64,000 bases of DNA from Methylosinus sp. PW1 (GCF_000745215.1 NZ_JQNK01000009.1:1116001-1180000); one strand, 5' to 3'. Shown: positions 26,944-35,883, numbered from the stretch's first letter. Made by a program: numbers and translations. Notes: a model not told the origin generated them from the sequence alone.

Positions 26944-28794
26944 ATGCCGCATCTTCACGCCCGCGTCCAAGCCCCTCTTCGCGACGCCGTCTCCGAGGCT
27001 CAGGCCGGCGGCCCCGGCCCCGCGCTCCCCGAATGGAATCTCGCCGATCTCTACGCCGCGCCGGATTCGCCGGCGCTGGCCGCCGACATTGCGGCGGCGG
27101 AGAAGGAGGCCTCGGCCTTCGCGGCCGCCTATCGCGGCCGCCTGAGCGAGATCGCGAGCGGCGCGACGGCGAGCGAGACGCTCGGCGAGGCCGTGCGGCG
27201 CTATGAGGCGCTACAGGACCTGTTGGGCCGAATCATGTCCTATGCGGGTCTGGTCTACGCCGGCGACACCACCGACCCCGCGCGCGCCAAATTCTATGGC
27301 GACATTCAGGACAAGATCACCGAAATTTCCACGCAGCTGCTGTTCTTCCAGCTCGAGCTGAACCGCATCGACGACGCAATTCTCGACGCCGCGGCGGCGA
27401 AGGCGCCGCTCGCGCATTGGAAGCCCTGGCTCGAAGATATTCGCATGGAGAAGCCCTATGAGCTCTCCGACGAGCTGGAGCGTCTCTTCCACGAGAAATC
27501 TGTCACCGGCCGCGCCGCCTGGAACCGCCTTTTCGACGAGACCATCGCCTCGCTGCGCTTTTCGATCGGCGGCAAGGAGCTGACGATCGAGCCTGCGCTC
27601 AATCTAATGCAGGATTCGCGCGAGGAGATGCGGCGCGAAGCCGCGCTCGCCGTCGGCGCGACGCTGAAGGCCAATCTGCGCACCTTCGCGCTCGTCACCA
27701 ACACGCTCGCCAAGGACAAGGAGATCGGCGATCGTTGGCGCGGCTTCGAGGATGTCGCCGACTCGCGCCATCTCTCCAACAGAGTCGAGCCGGAGGTGGT
27801 GGACGCGTTGGTCGCGAGCGTCACAGCCGCGCATCCGCGGCTCTCGCATCGCTATTACAAGCTCAAGGCCAAATGGTTCGGCAAGGAGGCGCTGGACTAT
27901 TGGGACCGCAACGCGCCGCTGCCCTCCGTCCCCTCGCATAATTACAGCTGGGACGAGGCGCGCGACATCGTTCTCACCGCCTATAGCGGCTTCGCGCCGC
28001 AAATGGCGGAGATCGCCGCGCGCTTCTTCGATAAGAGCTGGATCGACGCGCCGGTGCGGCCGGGCAAGGCGCCGGGCGCCTTCGCGCATCCGACCGTGCC
28101 GTCCGCGCATCCTTATGTGCTGGTCAATTTTCAGGGCAAGACGCGCGATGTGATGACGCTGGCCCATGAGCTCGGTCATGGCGTGCATCAGGTGCTGGCC
28201 TCGCGCCAAGGCGCGCTGATGGCGCCGACGCCGCTGACGCTCGCCGAGACGGCCTCCGTCTTCGGCGAGATGCTGACCTTCCGCTCGCTATTGGCGCAGA
28301 CGACCGACGTCGAGAAGAAGCGCGCGCTACTCGCCTCCAAAGTGGAGGACATGCTCAACACTGTGGTGCGGCAGATCGCTTTCTATTCCTTCGAGCGCAA
28401 GGTCCACACCGAGCGCAAGAAGGGCGAGCTGACCGCCGACAAGCTCTGCGAATTGTGGATGAGCGTGCAGAGCGACAGTCTCGGCCCGGCCATTCGGCTC
28501 GGCGAAGGATATGAATCCTTCTGGGCCTATATTCCGCATTTCGTGCATTCGCCCTTCTATGTCTACGCCTACGCATTCGGCGATTGTCTCGTGAACTCGC
28601 TCTATGGCGTCTATCAAAAGGCGGAGACGGGTTTCGCCGAGCGCTATTTCGGCCTGCTCGAGGCCGGCGGCGCCAAGCCCTATAATGAGCTGCTCGCGCC
28701 TTTCGGCCTCGACGCGCGCGATCCGGCCTTTTGGGGCATAGGGCTCGAGATGATCGAGGGGCTGATCGCGGAGCTGGAGGCGATGGAGGGGTAG
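26944..28794 (+). CDS. pepF: M3-family oligoendopeptidase F
   Basis: 616 residues, typical PepF length. Cytoplasmic zinc metallopeptidase that cleaves short peptides. The zinc motif HELGH lies in MTLAHELGHGVHQVLASRQG, with the third ligand Glu further on in TLAETASVFGEML. The N-terminal M3 helical domain (about 30-200) is complete. Start at ATG 26944; the frame is open further upstream but with unrelated sequence. The TIR-domain gene follows 27 bases after the stop. Confidence 0.92.
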   Translation: MPHLHARVQAPLRDAVSEAQAGGPGPALPEWNLADLYAAPDSPALAADIAAAEKEASAFAAAYRGRLSEIASGATASETLGEAVRRYEALQDLLGRIMSYAGLVYAGDTTDPARAKFYGDIQDKITEISTQLLFFQLELNRIDDAILDAAAAKAPLAHWKPWLEDIRMEKPYELSDELERLFHEKSVTGRAAWNRLFDETIASLRFSIGGKELTIEPALNLMQDSREEMRREAALAVGATLKANLRTFALVTNTLAKDKEIGDRWRGFEDVADSRHLSNRVEPEVVDALVASVTAAHPRLSHRYYKLKAKWFGKEALDYWDRNAPLPSVPSHNYSWDEARDIVLTAYSGFAPQMAEIAARFFDKSWIDAPVRPGKAPGAFAHPTVPSAHPYVLVNFQGKTRDVMTLAHELGHGVHQVLASRQGALMAPTPLTLAETASVFGEMLTFRSLLAQTTDVEKKRALLASKVEDMLNTVVRQIAFYSFERKVHTERKKGELTADKLCELWMSVQSDSLGPAIRLGEGYESFWAYIPHFVHSPFYVYAYAFGDCLVNSLYGVYQKAETGFAERYFGLLEAGGAKPYNELLAPFGLDARDPAFWGIGLEMIEGLIAELEAMEG

Positions 28795-28821
28795 GTTTCA
28801 TCACATTCTTCGGGTGGACGC

Positions 28822-29232
28822 GTGACATATTCGATCTTCGTTTCCCACGGCTGGCATGATCGATGGGTGGCCAGACAAATGGCGCGTTCGATCTCCGATG
28901 CGGGAGGCGCGCCATTCATCGACATATTCGACATCAAGAAGGGCGACCGTATCGAAGAACGCGTCCGCACGGGGATCGAGCACTGCGCCGAACTGGTCGC
29001 CCTGCTCACGCCCTGGTCGGTCGGCCGCAATTGGGTCTGGACCGAGATCGCCGCCGCCTGGGCGTTGAAAAAGCGTTTCGTCGGGGTGACCTATGGCGTG
29101 ACGATCGAGGAAATCGAACGGAATCACGGCGGCATGGCCTGTCTCGGCCCGACCAATGTCGTTGCCCTCGACGACTTCGACGAATACATTCGGGAGCTGG
29201 CCGAGCGCATCCATTCGGGAGATCGCGAATGA
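28822..29232 (+). CDS. TIR-domain protein 1
   Basis: 136 residues, nearly all one TIR domain. Strand 1 with IFVSHGWHDRWVARQMA, box-2-like PFIDIFDIKKGDRIEER, and SVGRNWVWTEIAAAW, where Glu75 aligns with the catalytic Glu of NAD-cleaving or NAD-cyclising TIR domains. Bacterial TIR proteins often act in antiphage defence by making signalling nucleotides or depleting NAD. The start is GTG at 28822, with a GGGTGG-like site upstream. The stop overlaps the next gene (ATGA at 29229). Its base composition is slightly less GC-rich than the flanks, which could reflect transfer. Confidence 0.87.
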   Translation: MTYSIFVSHGWHDRWVARQMARSISDAGGAPFIDIFDIKKGDRIEERVRTGIEHCAELVALLTPWSVGRNWVWTEIAAAWALKKRFVGVTYGVTIEEIERNHGGMACLGPTNVVALDDFDEYIRELAERIHSGDRE

Positions 29233-29612
29233 AGCTTTTCATTTCCTACAGCCATGGAGACGAGCCCTTCGCCCGCTCCTTGCGCGAGGGACTCGAGCGA
29301 ATGGGCGTCTGCGTGATCGATCCCGCCACCAGCACTCGCCCAGGAGATTCGCTCGGTCAAGCGCTGCGGCAGGCGATCGACGAATCCGACGCGGCGATCC
29401 TCGTCATTCCCGAGTCCGGCTCCAACGGGGCGAATTTGGCGTTTTTCGAAGCCGGCGCGGCCAAAGCGCTGGGCAAGCGGCTCTTCGTCGTCATGCCCGG
29501 CGCGGGAGACCGCGAGCTGCCATCGATCGCCGATTTCGCCATTCTCGACGCGTCGCGAAAGTCGTCCGACGAAGTCGCAAAAACGCTCGTCCACGCGCTC
29601 GCAGCGGCATAG
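29229..29612 (+). CDS. TIR-domain protein 2
   Basis: 127 residues, a second, different TIR domain: LFISYSHGDEPFARSLREGL, CVIDPATSTRPGDS, a DAAILVIPESG strand and NLAFFEAGAAKALGKRLFVV, with Glu74 at the catalytic Glu position. It shares only the fold pattern with the preceding TIR protein, so this is not a recent duplication. The ATG overlaps the stop of TIR 1 and the next gene starts 10 bases after its stop, so three proteins are made from one transcript. Two TIR proteins in one operon suggest a heteromer or one sensor/one enzyme. Confidence 0.87.
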   Translation: MKLFISYSHGDEPFARSLREGLERMGVCVIDPATSTRPGDSLGQALRQAIDESDAAILVIPESGSNGANLAFFEAGAAKALGKRLFVVMPGAGDRELPSIADFAILDASRKSSDEVAKTLVHALAAA

Positions 29613-29621
29613 GACCGTCCG

Positions 29622-29822
29622 ATGCGCGCGCCGACCGAAGCGATTGTGACCAAAACCGATCTGTCGGCGCTTCAGATGGAATTGCGCGCTTTTGAGCAGA
29701 AGCTCGAAGCCAAGATTGCGACCACCGCCGCCGATTTGAAGGTCGATATTCTCCGCTGGCTGATCGTGACGCAGCTCGCCCTCGGCGGCTTCCTGTTCGC
29801 CGCGATGAAATTCACACGCTGA
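29622..29822 (+). CDS. Small coiled-coil membrane protein
   Basis: 66 residues. A charged helix with heptad-like spacing (LSALQMELRAFEQKLEAKIA, about 14-33) leads into one transmembrane helix (LIVTQLALGGFLFAAMKF, about 47-64). This resembles the DUF1640/CCDC90-type layout, short proteins of unknown function with a coiled coil before a C-terminal helix. It follows the two TIR genes closely on the same strand. Its position suggests a membrane effector or anchor for them, but this is inference. A decayed gene of similar layout is at 58672-58856. Confidence 0.7.
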   Translation: MRAPTEAIVTKTDLSALQMELRAFEQKLEAKIATTAADLKVDILRWLIVTQLALGGFLFAAMKFTR

Positions 29823-29836
29823 AGCGGGAGCCGCAC

Positions 29837-30205
29837 TCACTCCACATTCTGCGCGATTCGCCACAACACGCCTGACGGATCGACCAATGTGAAATCGCGC
29901 ATGCGCCAAGGTTGGAGCCGCACGTCCGAGACCGCGACGCCATAGCGCGCGGCGATCCCGCTCTCGTCGACCTTTGCCTTCCACGCGTCGACATCCTCGA
30001 CGAGAAGATGCAGCATCAAATTCTCGGCGAATTCCTTCACGTAGAAATTCTGCAGCAGGAAGCTCACAGTCTCGTGATGGAAATAGGCGACGCCTCCGCC
30101 GTCCGAGGCGAGCGTGAAGCCCAATTCCCGATAGAAGCGCTTGGAGAGCTCATAATCCTTCGCCGGCACGAAGGCCTTCAATTCGATCGTTTGCAAATTC
30201 GACAT
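29837..30205 (-). CDS. VOC-superfamily (glyoxalase/bleomycin-resistance fold) protein
   Basis: 122 residues, one VOC module. LKAFVPAKDYELSKRFYRELGFT starts it, with VAYFHHETVSFLLQNFY and DFTLVDPSGVLWRIAQN at the end, the latter being the typical VOC closing strand. Such proteins include metal-dependent lyases, dioxygenases and drug-binding proteins; the function cannot be assigned. It converges with the TIR operon, 14 bases apart. Confidence 0.85.
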   Translation of the reverse strand: MSNLQTIELKAFVPAKDYELSKRFYRELGFTLASDGGGVAYFHHETVSFLLQNFYVKEFAENLMLHLLVEDVDAWKAKVDESGIAARYGVAVSDVRLQPWRMRDFTLVDPSGVLWRIAQNVE

Positions 30206-30255
30206 GAACGGCTCCCGAGAAACGGAACGCCGCCCATCCTATCAGAAAAAGCGCG

Positions 30256-31182
30256 TCAGCTCTCGCACTCCGGCCCGCCCCACAGCCAGGCCGCGCCGCG
30301 CACGCCGCCCGAGTCGCCATGCACATTGCGCAATATGCGCGTGTCGATGGCGTCCGAGAACGCCTGCTTCTCGACCAGATCGCGCAGTCCCTCATAGATG
30401 AAATCGATATTGGACACGCCGCCGCCGAGCACGATGACATCTGGATCGAGCAGATTGACGATGCCCGCCAGCGCGCGCGACAAGCGGTCTCGATAGACTT
30501 CCAGCGCATGGCGCGCCGCCGCCTCGCCCGCCGCGGCGCGCGCGGCGATCTCCTCGCCGCTCGCCTCGGCGCCGCTGCGCTGGCCATAATCATAGGCGAG
30601 CGCCGGGCCGGCGAGAAAAGTCTCCACGCAACCGTAATGGCCGCAGTAGCAGAGCCGTCCGGGAAATTCGTCCGGCGTCATCCAGGGCAGCGGCGTATGG
30701 CCCCATTCGCCCGCCACCTTGTTGACGCCCTGCAGAACCTCGCCATCGACGACGACGCCGCCGCCGACTCCCGTTCCCAATATCACGCCGAAGACCACGC
30801 GCGCGCCCGCCCCGGCGCCGTCCACAGCCTCCGACAGGGCGAAGCAATTGGCGTCATTCTCGAGCCGCACCGGGCGTTCGAGCAGAGCCGCGAGATCCTT
30901 GTCGAGCGGCCTGCCGTTGAGCCCTGTGGTGTTGGAGTTCTTCACGAGGCCCGTGCGCGGCGAAATCACGCCCGGCGTGCCGACGCCGACGCTGCCGCGC
31001 CCGCCGATCTCCTGCTCGAGATCGAGCACGAGGCCGCCGATGGTCGCCAGAACGGCGGCGTAATCATGCGCGGGCGTCGGCGCGCGCCGGCGCGCCAGCG
31101 TCTCGCCCATGGGACCCATGGCGATCGCCTCTGTCTTGGTGCCGCCGAGATCGACGCCGATGCGGAAGGGTTCTCTGGTCAC
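30256..31182 (-). CDS. ROK-family sugar kinase (fructokinase/GlcNAc-kinase-like)
   Basis: 308 residues, GTG start. ATP-dependent hexose kinase: phosphate-binding IGVDLGGTKTEAI at the N-terminus, the sugar-binding ENDANCFALSEAV, catalytic-region GTGVGGGVV, GEWGHTPLPW and the ROK zinc motif CYCGHYGCVE (Cys202-ish to Glu). Closest in style to Mak fructokinase or N-acetylglucosamine kinase, but the substrate is not fixed by the sequence. No sugar transporter or other pathway genes are adjacent. Confidence 0.9.
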   Translation of the reverse strand: MTREPFRIGVDLGGTKTEAIAMGPMGETLARRRAPTPAHDYAAVLATIGGLVLDLEQEIGGRGSVGVGTPGVISPRTGLVKNSNTTGLNGRPLDKDLAALLERPVRLENDANCFALSEAVDGAGAGARVVFGVILGTGVGGGVVVDGEVLQGVNKVAGEWGHTPLPWMTPDEFPGRLCYCGHYGCVETFLAGPALAYDYGQRSGAEASGEEIAARAAAGEAAARHALEVYRDRLSRALAGIVNLLDPDVIVLGGGVSNIDFIYEGLRDLVEKQAFSDAIDTRILRNVHGDSGGVRGAAWLWGGPECES

Positions 31183-31262
31183 CGCCCTTCGTTCATCTAT
31201 GGCGGCGGCGCGATCGGGCAGCCCCCGCCCCTATGGTCTTTCGCCTCGGCGCATTGCCAAAG

Positions 31263-32045
31263 CTATTGCAGATAGGCGCGATCCAAATCGACCGCGCCCT
31301 TCAGCGTCGCGGCCACGCCCCTGTCGATGCGCACGGAATCGAGCGACAGGCCCTCGGCCTTGGTTCCCTCGAAGCGCGCGCCGGTGAGATCGGCGCCGGC
31401 GGCGTCGACATCCTTCAGCGAGGCCTTGTCGAAGATCGCGCCGGGCGCCCGCGCATAGCGCATGTCGGCGCGGGAGAGATCGGCGCCGTCGAAATGCGCG
31501 CCGTCGAGCTTGGCGGAGCGCAGCACCGCGCGCATCAGCCCCATGGACTGGTTCTTCATATCGGCGGACATATCCGCGCCGCGGAAGGAGGCGCCGCGCA
31601 GATCGGCGCCGGTGAGATCGGCGGCGAGCCGGCTCTTGGAGAAATCAGCCCCCTCGGCGCGGGCGCGCTGCAGTTGCGCCGCGAAGACATGCGCGCCGCG
31701 CAGACTGGCGCCGGAGAGATCGGCCTCCAGCAGCCAGGCCTGATCGAGAATGGCGCCGTCGAGCTTGGCCCCGGCGAGCCGCGCCTTGACCAGCCGCGCG
31801 GCGCGCAGATTGACGCCGGAGAGATCGAGGCCGGAGAGATCGAGCCCGTTGAGGCTGCGCATGGAGAGATCGAGCGTCTCGCCCGGCTTCGTCGCCGCGA
31901 GGCGCGCCTCTATCTCCGCGCGCGTGAATTCGGACTGCGAATAGGCGGGCTGGGCGAGATCGACATTGCGCAGCATGTCCTGCGCCGGCGCGTCCGCCGA
32001 AACGAGGCAGAGCAGCAGCGAAGCTCCGAGAAGTCCGATTCTCAT
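31263..32045 (-). CDS. Exported pentapeptide-repeat protein
   Basis: 260 residues. A signal peptide (MRIGLLGASLLLCLVSADAP, then AQD) precedes a long right-handed beta-helix of A(D/N)LxG-type repeats, for example LSGLDLSGVNLRAARL and GADLTGADLRGASFRGADM. A periplasmic location is therefore likely. Pentapeptide-repeat proteins are structural; a few inhibit gyrase, but an exported one would not. ATG 32045 overlaps the stop of the HhH protein gene upstream. Third gene of an envelope operon with the OmpA/BON gene. Confidence 0.85.
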   Translation of the reverse strand: MRIGLLGASLLLCLVSADAPAQDMLRNVDLAQPAYSQSEFTRAEIEARLAATKPGETLDLSMRSLNGLDLSGLDLSGVNLRAARLVKARLAGAKLDGAILDQAWLLEADLSGASLRGAHVFAAQLQRARAEGADFSKSRLAADLTGADLRGASFRGADMSADMKNQSMGLMRAVLRSAKLDGAHFDGADLSRADMRYARAPGAIFDKASLKDVDAAGADLTGARFEGTKAEGLSLDSVRIDRGVAATLKGAVDLDRAYLQ

Positions 32046-32818
32046 TCGGCCTGCGCCCGTTCCGTCGCGGCGGCGAGCTCCTTGGCCTGCGCCACCCAGC
32101 GGCCGCGCTCGGGACGGCCGGGAACGGCGAGCGTCGCGCCGATCCAGGCGACATTCTCGGAGGACCAAGCGGCGATCTGATCGAAATGATAGACGCCGAG
32201 CCCATGCAGCTTCTCGACGCTCTTCGGCCCGAGGCCTTTGATCTTGGCGAGATCGTCGGCGCGGCCGCCGCGCGGTCCCGGCAGCCCCTCCGGCCGCTGG
32301 CCCGGCGTCTTGCGCTCGCTCTCGGCGGGGCGCGGCGCTCCGGCGCGACGGCGCGGCTCGGCGACCGGAGCCGGCGCCTCGGTGAGCGCGGTTTCCGGCG
32401 CGGGCGGCTCGGCTGCGGCGATCGGCTCAGGAGCGGGAGCCGGCGCATTTTCCGCCAGCGTCGCCGCGGCGCCGCGCAGCGCGACATGGGAGACATCCGC
32501 ATGCGGCTTCCGCTTCGCCGGCGCGGCCGGAGCCGCGGCGCCGAACAGCAGCCTGACCCCGCCGCCAAAGGGCAGGCCGATCAGATAGGCCGTGGCGAGC
32601 AGCAGCCCCAATTCGAAGAGGAGGCCGTTGCGGCCGGGAATGGTCTGCAGATTGGCGAGCAGAAAGCCGCCGGCGAGCGCGAAGGCCGAGGCCACCACGA
32701 CGCCATGGCCGGCGAATATCGCGCCGGCCTCTTTTTTCGTCGTCCAAAAGCCGATGACGAGCCCCAGCGCGAGCGCGGCGGCGAGCCATTGCGTGGAGGC
32801 GGCGAGCAGATAGAGCAT
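32042..32818 (-). CDS. Membrane-anchored helix-hairpin-helix protein
   Basis: 258 residues. Three hydrophobic helices at the N-terminus (about 5-25, 35-57 and 65-90), an Ala/Pro-rich linker (about 95-185) and a C-terminal helix-hairpin-helix module (DDLAKIKGLGPKSVEKLHGL, about 190-210) followed by YHFDQIAAWSSENVAWIGA. Such modules are found fused to many proteins and can bind DNA or other proteins; one tethered to the membrane is unusual but known from uncharacterised alphaproteobacterial proteins. It starts 26 bases after the OmpA/BON gene stop and overlaps the pentapeptide gene. Confidence 0.8.
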   Translation of the reverse strand: MLYLLAASTQWLAAALALGLVIGFWTTKKEAGAIFAGHGVVVASAFALAGGFLLANLQTIPGRNGLLFELGLLLATAYLIGLPFGGGVRLLFGAAAPAAPAKRKPHADVSHVALRGAAATLAENAPAPAPEPIAAAEPPAPETALTEAPAPVAEPRRRAGAPRPAESERKTPGQRPEGLPGPRGGRADDLAKIKGLGPKSVEKLHGLGVYHFDQIAAWSSENVAWIGATLAVPGRPERGRWVAQAKELAAATERAQAE

Positions 32819-32844
32819 GGGCGTACTCCCTCGAAAGCCCCGGA

Positions 32845-34536
32845 TCACCGGATCGAGAATTCGATGCGACGGCCGCTCTCGTCGACCGCCGCAGCGCCCG
32901 AGGCGGAGAGTCGCGCCGCTTCGACCCCCGCCTCGATGAGATAAGCGCGAACGGCCTCGGCGCGATGCAGGCCGACGGCCTCATTCTCCGCATTCGAGCC
33001 CGCGCCGGCGAACAGCCCGACGATATCGACGGCCGCGCCCGGGCTGCGCAGCAGCACATAGGCGAGCGCGTCGACGACCGGGAGGGATGTTTCCGCGATC
33101 GAATTGTCCGCGCCGAAAGTGAGCCCTCGAGCCGCCGTCTCCGAGAGAGCGGCGTAGAGGCGCGTCGGCGGAATCTCGTCCTTGGTCGCGAGGCCGAGCC
33201 GCGCGGCGTTCTCATAGCCTTCCGGCAGCTCGCGGAAGAGCCGGGCGCGAATGTCATATTGCGCCTTGGCGTTATAGGCCGCGCCTTCCAGCGCCAGCTT
33301 GCGGTCGGATAGCGCCGCGACGCCCGCGTCGAGCCGCGCCAGCGCCCGCAACGCCACGCTCGCCGCTTCGGAGAAGCCCTTGGGCGCGCCGTCGGCGATG
33401 GCGAGATCGACCTCCACCGCATCGCCGAAATCACGCTTGGCCTGCTCGGCGATGCGCGCGCGCGTCGCCGCGTCCGGCGCGAAGCCGGCGAGCGCCAGAC
33501 CGCTCTCCTGCTTGCGCGCGGTGAAGACGAAAGGCGAGACCGCGCCCGCCGCCACGCTCACCTTGCCGAGGCCGAAGCTCTTCGGCAGCGCCGCGCGCAG
33601 GCTCGCCTCGACGGCCGAGGCGCCGACATTGGTCTTGCCCGCGCCTTCGATGGAGACGACGCCATCGGCGATGGACGCCTTGCCGCTGGAGAGCTTGGCG
33701 AGCTCGCGCAGAGCGGCGCCGGCCGCTGCGGCGAAATCGCCGGGCGCGCCGCCGGCGACGCGCGTCTGGTCGCTGGCCTTGCCGAGGCTGGCCGCCTCGG
33801 TGAAGAGAGTCTCGCGCGTCGTCTCGCTCGGCGCATAGCCGAACAGCGAGACGATCTCGCCGGCCTTGGCGGCGCTCCAGACGAAGGGCGAGACGCGCGG
33901 CGGCGCGATCTCCGCCTTCACCGCGACGCCCTCGGGCGGGGCTTTCAGCGCCGCCTCGGCGCGATCATAGCCCTCGAAGCTGGCGGCGGCGCCGGCAACG
34001 GACAGCGACGCGTCGCTGACCGTCACTCTGCCGTCGCCTATGGCGTCCAGCAGAGAGACGCCATAGGCCGCGAGCGCGGCGTAATTCTTGGGCGCGCCCA
34101 ACGCCGAGATCGACGTGTCGGAAAGCTCGAGGCCCCTGCCCGCCGCCGCGTCGCGAACGGCCGCGCGCTCCCCGGGGACGGGCGCATTGCCGGACAGCGC
34201 CAGCGTCTTGCCCTTGCGCTCGAGCGCGAAGGCGAAAGGCTTGGCGAGGGGCGGCGGCGTCGTGGCGTCCGCGACCGAGCGCACGCCCTCCTGCAATTCG
34301 ACGCTGCGGACGGCCTCGGCGACGGCGGCGGGCGCGAGGGCGACGCCGGACAGGCGAATGTCGCGCCCGTCCACATCGATGCGCGCGCCTTCGATCGCGC
34401 CGGGCGATTTGTCGAGCGCCGCGCGCACGCGGTCGCCCAAATCTTTTTCGATCTTCTCGACGTCCGACGTCGCGACGATCGTGAACAAGGCGGCCAGCAC
34501 GGGCAGGCCGATCCACCATTTCGTCGGCTGGATCAT
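32845..34536 (-). CDS. BON- and OmpA-domain envelope protein
   Basis: 563 residues. An N-terminal membrane anchor or signal (WWIGLPVLAALFTIVAT) is followed by several BON-like units (short alpha/beta repeats such as IDVDGRDIRLSGVALAPAAV) over about 40-430 and by an OmpA-type peptidoglycan-binding C-terminal domain (about 455-563, with HRAEAVRAYLIEAGVEAARL). The layout recalls ArfA/OmpATb of mycobacteria. It is probably inner-membrane anchored with its domains in the periplasm. First gene of the three-gene minus-strand operon. Confidence 0.83.
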   Translation of the reverse strand: MIQPTKWWIGLPVLAALFTIVATSDVEKIEKDLGDRVRAALDKSPGAIEGARIDVDGRDIRLSGVALAPAAVAEAVRSVELQEGVRSVADATTPPPLAKPFAFALERKGKTLALSGNAPVPGERAAVRDAAAGRGLELSDTSISALGAPKNYAALAAYGVSLLDAIGDGRVTVSDASLSVAGAAASFEGYDRAEAALKAPPEGVAVKAEIAPPRVSPFVWSAAKAGEIVSLFGYAPSETTRETLFTEAASLGKASDQTRVAGGAPGDFAAAAGAALRELAKLSSGKASIADGVVSIEGAGKTNVGASAVEASLRAALPKSFGLGKVSVAAGAVSPFVFTARKQESGLALAGFAPDAATRARIAEQAKRDFGDAVEVDLAIADGAPKGFSEAASVALRALARLDAGVAALSDRKLALEGAAYNAKAQYDIRARLFRELPEGYENAARLGLATKDEIPPTRLYAALSETAARGLTFGADNSIAETSLPVVDALAYVLLRSPGAAVDIVGLFAGAGSNAENEAVGLHRAEAVRAYLIEAGVEAARLSASGAAAVDESGRRIEFSIR

Positions 34537-34649
34537 GGCTTCCGTCGCTCCCTGGGGCGAGAATCATTACGTAACCGGCACAGTTCTACCAGTCGAGAGG
34601 CCGCAGACCAACTCGAGGGAAGCGCGTTGCCGCGTCGCAGGAAGCCGAT

Positions 34650-35024
34650 TCAGCCTTTTTTCTTGGACGGCTGCTCGCCCGGCTGGGGCGGCGGCGCGGG
34701 GTAGAGATCGATCGCCCGATCGATCGTCCAGAAGCAATCCAGCGCGCCGGAAGGACGCACGCACCACAGCAGGCCGTCGCGCTGATCGACGTCAACCTTC
34801 TGATCGCGCATGAGCTGCACGCATTGGCCGGCCTGGAGCTTGCCGCGGAAATAGGCGGGGTCGTCCTTGGCCGCCTTGTCCGCTGGCGGACGGAAAGCGC
34901 GTTTTATGTCCGCCTGATCGCGGCAGGCGAGAACGGCGCCGCGCGCGGCCGCCGCCTGCGCCGCCGAGGCGAGGCCGAGCGTGGCGCAGAGGGTGGCGGC
35001 GACGAGGGCGCGACGGGCGTACAT
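34650..35024 (-). CDS. Hypothetical exported protein
   Basis: 124 residues. A signal peptide (ALVAATLCATLGLASAAQA, cleavage near AAA) is followed by a short soluble domain with three cysteines (LACRDQ, GQCVQLM and LLWCVRP, plus DCFW), probably making disulfides, and a Lys-rich tail (PSKKKG). The segment DPAYFRGKLQAGQCVQLMRDQKV resembles a small SH3-like fold. Function unknown; it is 113 bases upstream of the OmpA/BON gene on the same strand. Confidence 0.78.
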   Translation of the reverse strand: MYARRALVAATLCATLGLASAAQAAAARGAVLACRDQADIKRAFRPPADKAAKDDPAYFRGKLQAGQCVQLMRDQKVDVDQRDGLLWCVRPSGALDCFWTIDRAIDLYPAPPPQPGEQPSKKKG

Positions 35025-35100
35025 GTCGCGAATCTAACGCATTGGCGCGCGCTTTACCAGCCGTGCCGACGCTTGCCGAAAGGCGCTTTTCAGCGCCCTT

Positions 35101-35772
35101 TTACGATTTTGCCGGGCCGGTCCGCCGCTCGATCTCGGTTTTCACCCTTTTCCACAGATCGATCGCGCGCGGCCTCGCCCATTCATAGCCCTCGATGGCC
35201 CGCGGACGCGCCCAATCATAGAGCGCGACGCTCCATTCGCCGAGCAGCCGGCCCGTGGCCTTGGCGAAATCGACGCCCTTGTCGAACCAGGGCAGGAATT
35301 GGCTGTCCGCCGGAATCTTGGCCCGCGCCCAAGCGACGGCGTCCGCGACGATCTGCGAGATCGCGCGCCAGAGCTGGCTCCAGGGCTCGTCCACCGGCGT
35401 GCTCGTCACCTTGTCGCGATAACGCGCGAAATCTCCCGCGAGAGCCGCCTTGGCGCGGCGCTCGTCGTCGAGCTGGCGCTGAAGATCGGCGGCGCGCTTT
35501 TCCGCCTCCTGCGCCTTGCGGGCGTCGCCGTCGGCCTTTTGCGCATTGCGCCTGGCCTCGAGCTGGGCGTCGTCGATCTCGCGGGTCGACTCGTCCACCT
35601 GCACCGCCATCGCCTCATATTTGGAGAGCACGTCGTCGCGCTGCTCGATGACGCTGCGCAAAAGCGAGACGAGCGCGTCGCGCCCGAGCTTGTCATAATC
35701 CTCGCCGGCGGCGGGGGTCGCGGCCGCCACGGCGGCGCTTCGATTGCGATTGTCGGACAGTTCGGCCTCCAT
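35101..35772 (-). CDS. Coiled-coil protein, hypothetical
   Basis: 223 residues. The central part (about 45-115) is a long charged coiled coil (EARRNAQKADGDARKAQEAE). The C-terminal half has repeated Trp-rich helical units: WARPRAIEGYEWARPRAIDL. No signal peptide or membrane helix is seen. The start at 35772 (MEAELS) was taken because the preceding frame is Arg-rich. Function unknown; scaffold-like features only. Confidence 0.72.
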   Translation of the reverse strand: MEAELSDNRNRSAAVAAATPAAGEDYDKLGRDALVSLLRSVIEQRDDVLSKYEAMAVQVDESTREIDDAQLEARRNAQKADGDARKAQEAEKRAADLQRQLDDERRAKAALAGDFARYRDKVTSTPVDEPWSQLWRAISQIVADAVAWARAKIPADSQFLPWFDKGVDFAKATGRLLGEWSVALYDWARPRAIEGYEWARPRAIDLWKRVKTEIERRTGPAKS

Positions 35773-35883
35773 CGACTTTTCGCGCCGCGGCCTATGCGCC
35801 GGCGCTTCGCCGATGCGGTTAGATAAGAAGGCCGCGCCCGCCGACCAGCCATGCCTCGCAGCCATCGGCGGCGGCGAAACGCC

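Noticed and set aside
28822..29822. Complete Thoeris system
   Set aside because: Thoeris needs a ThsA (SIR2/SLOG) or a macro-domain membrane effector with ThsB; neither is next to the TIR genes, and the 66-residue protein has no sensor domain.
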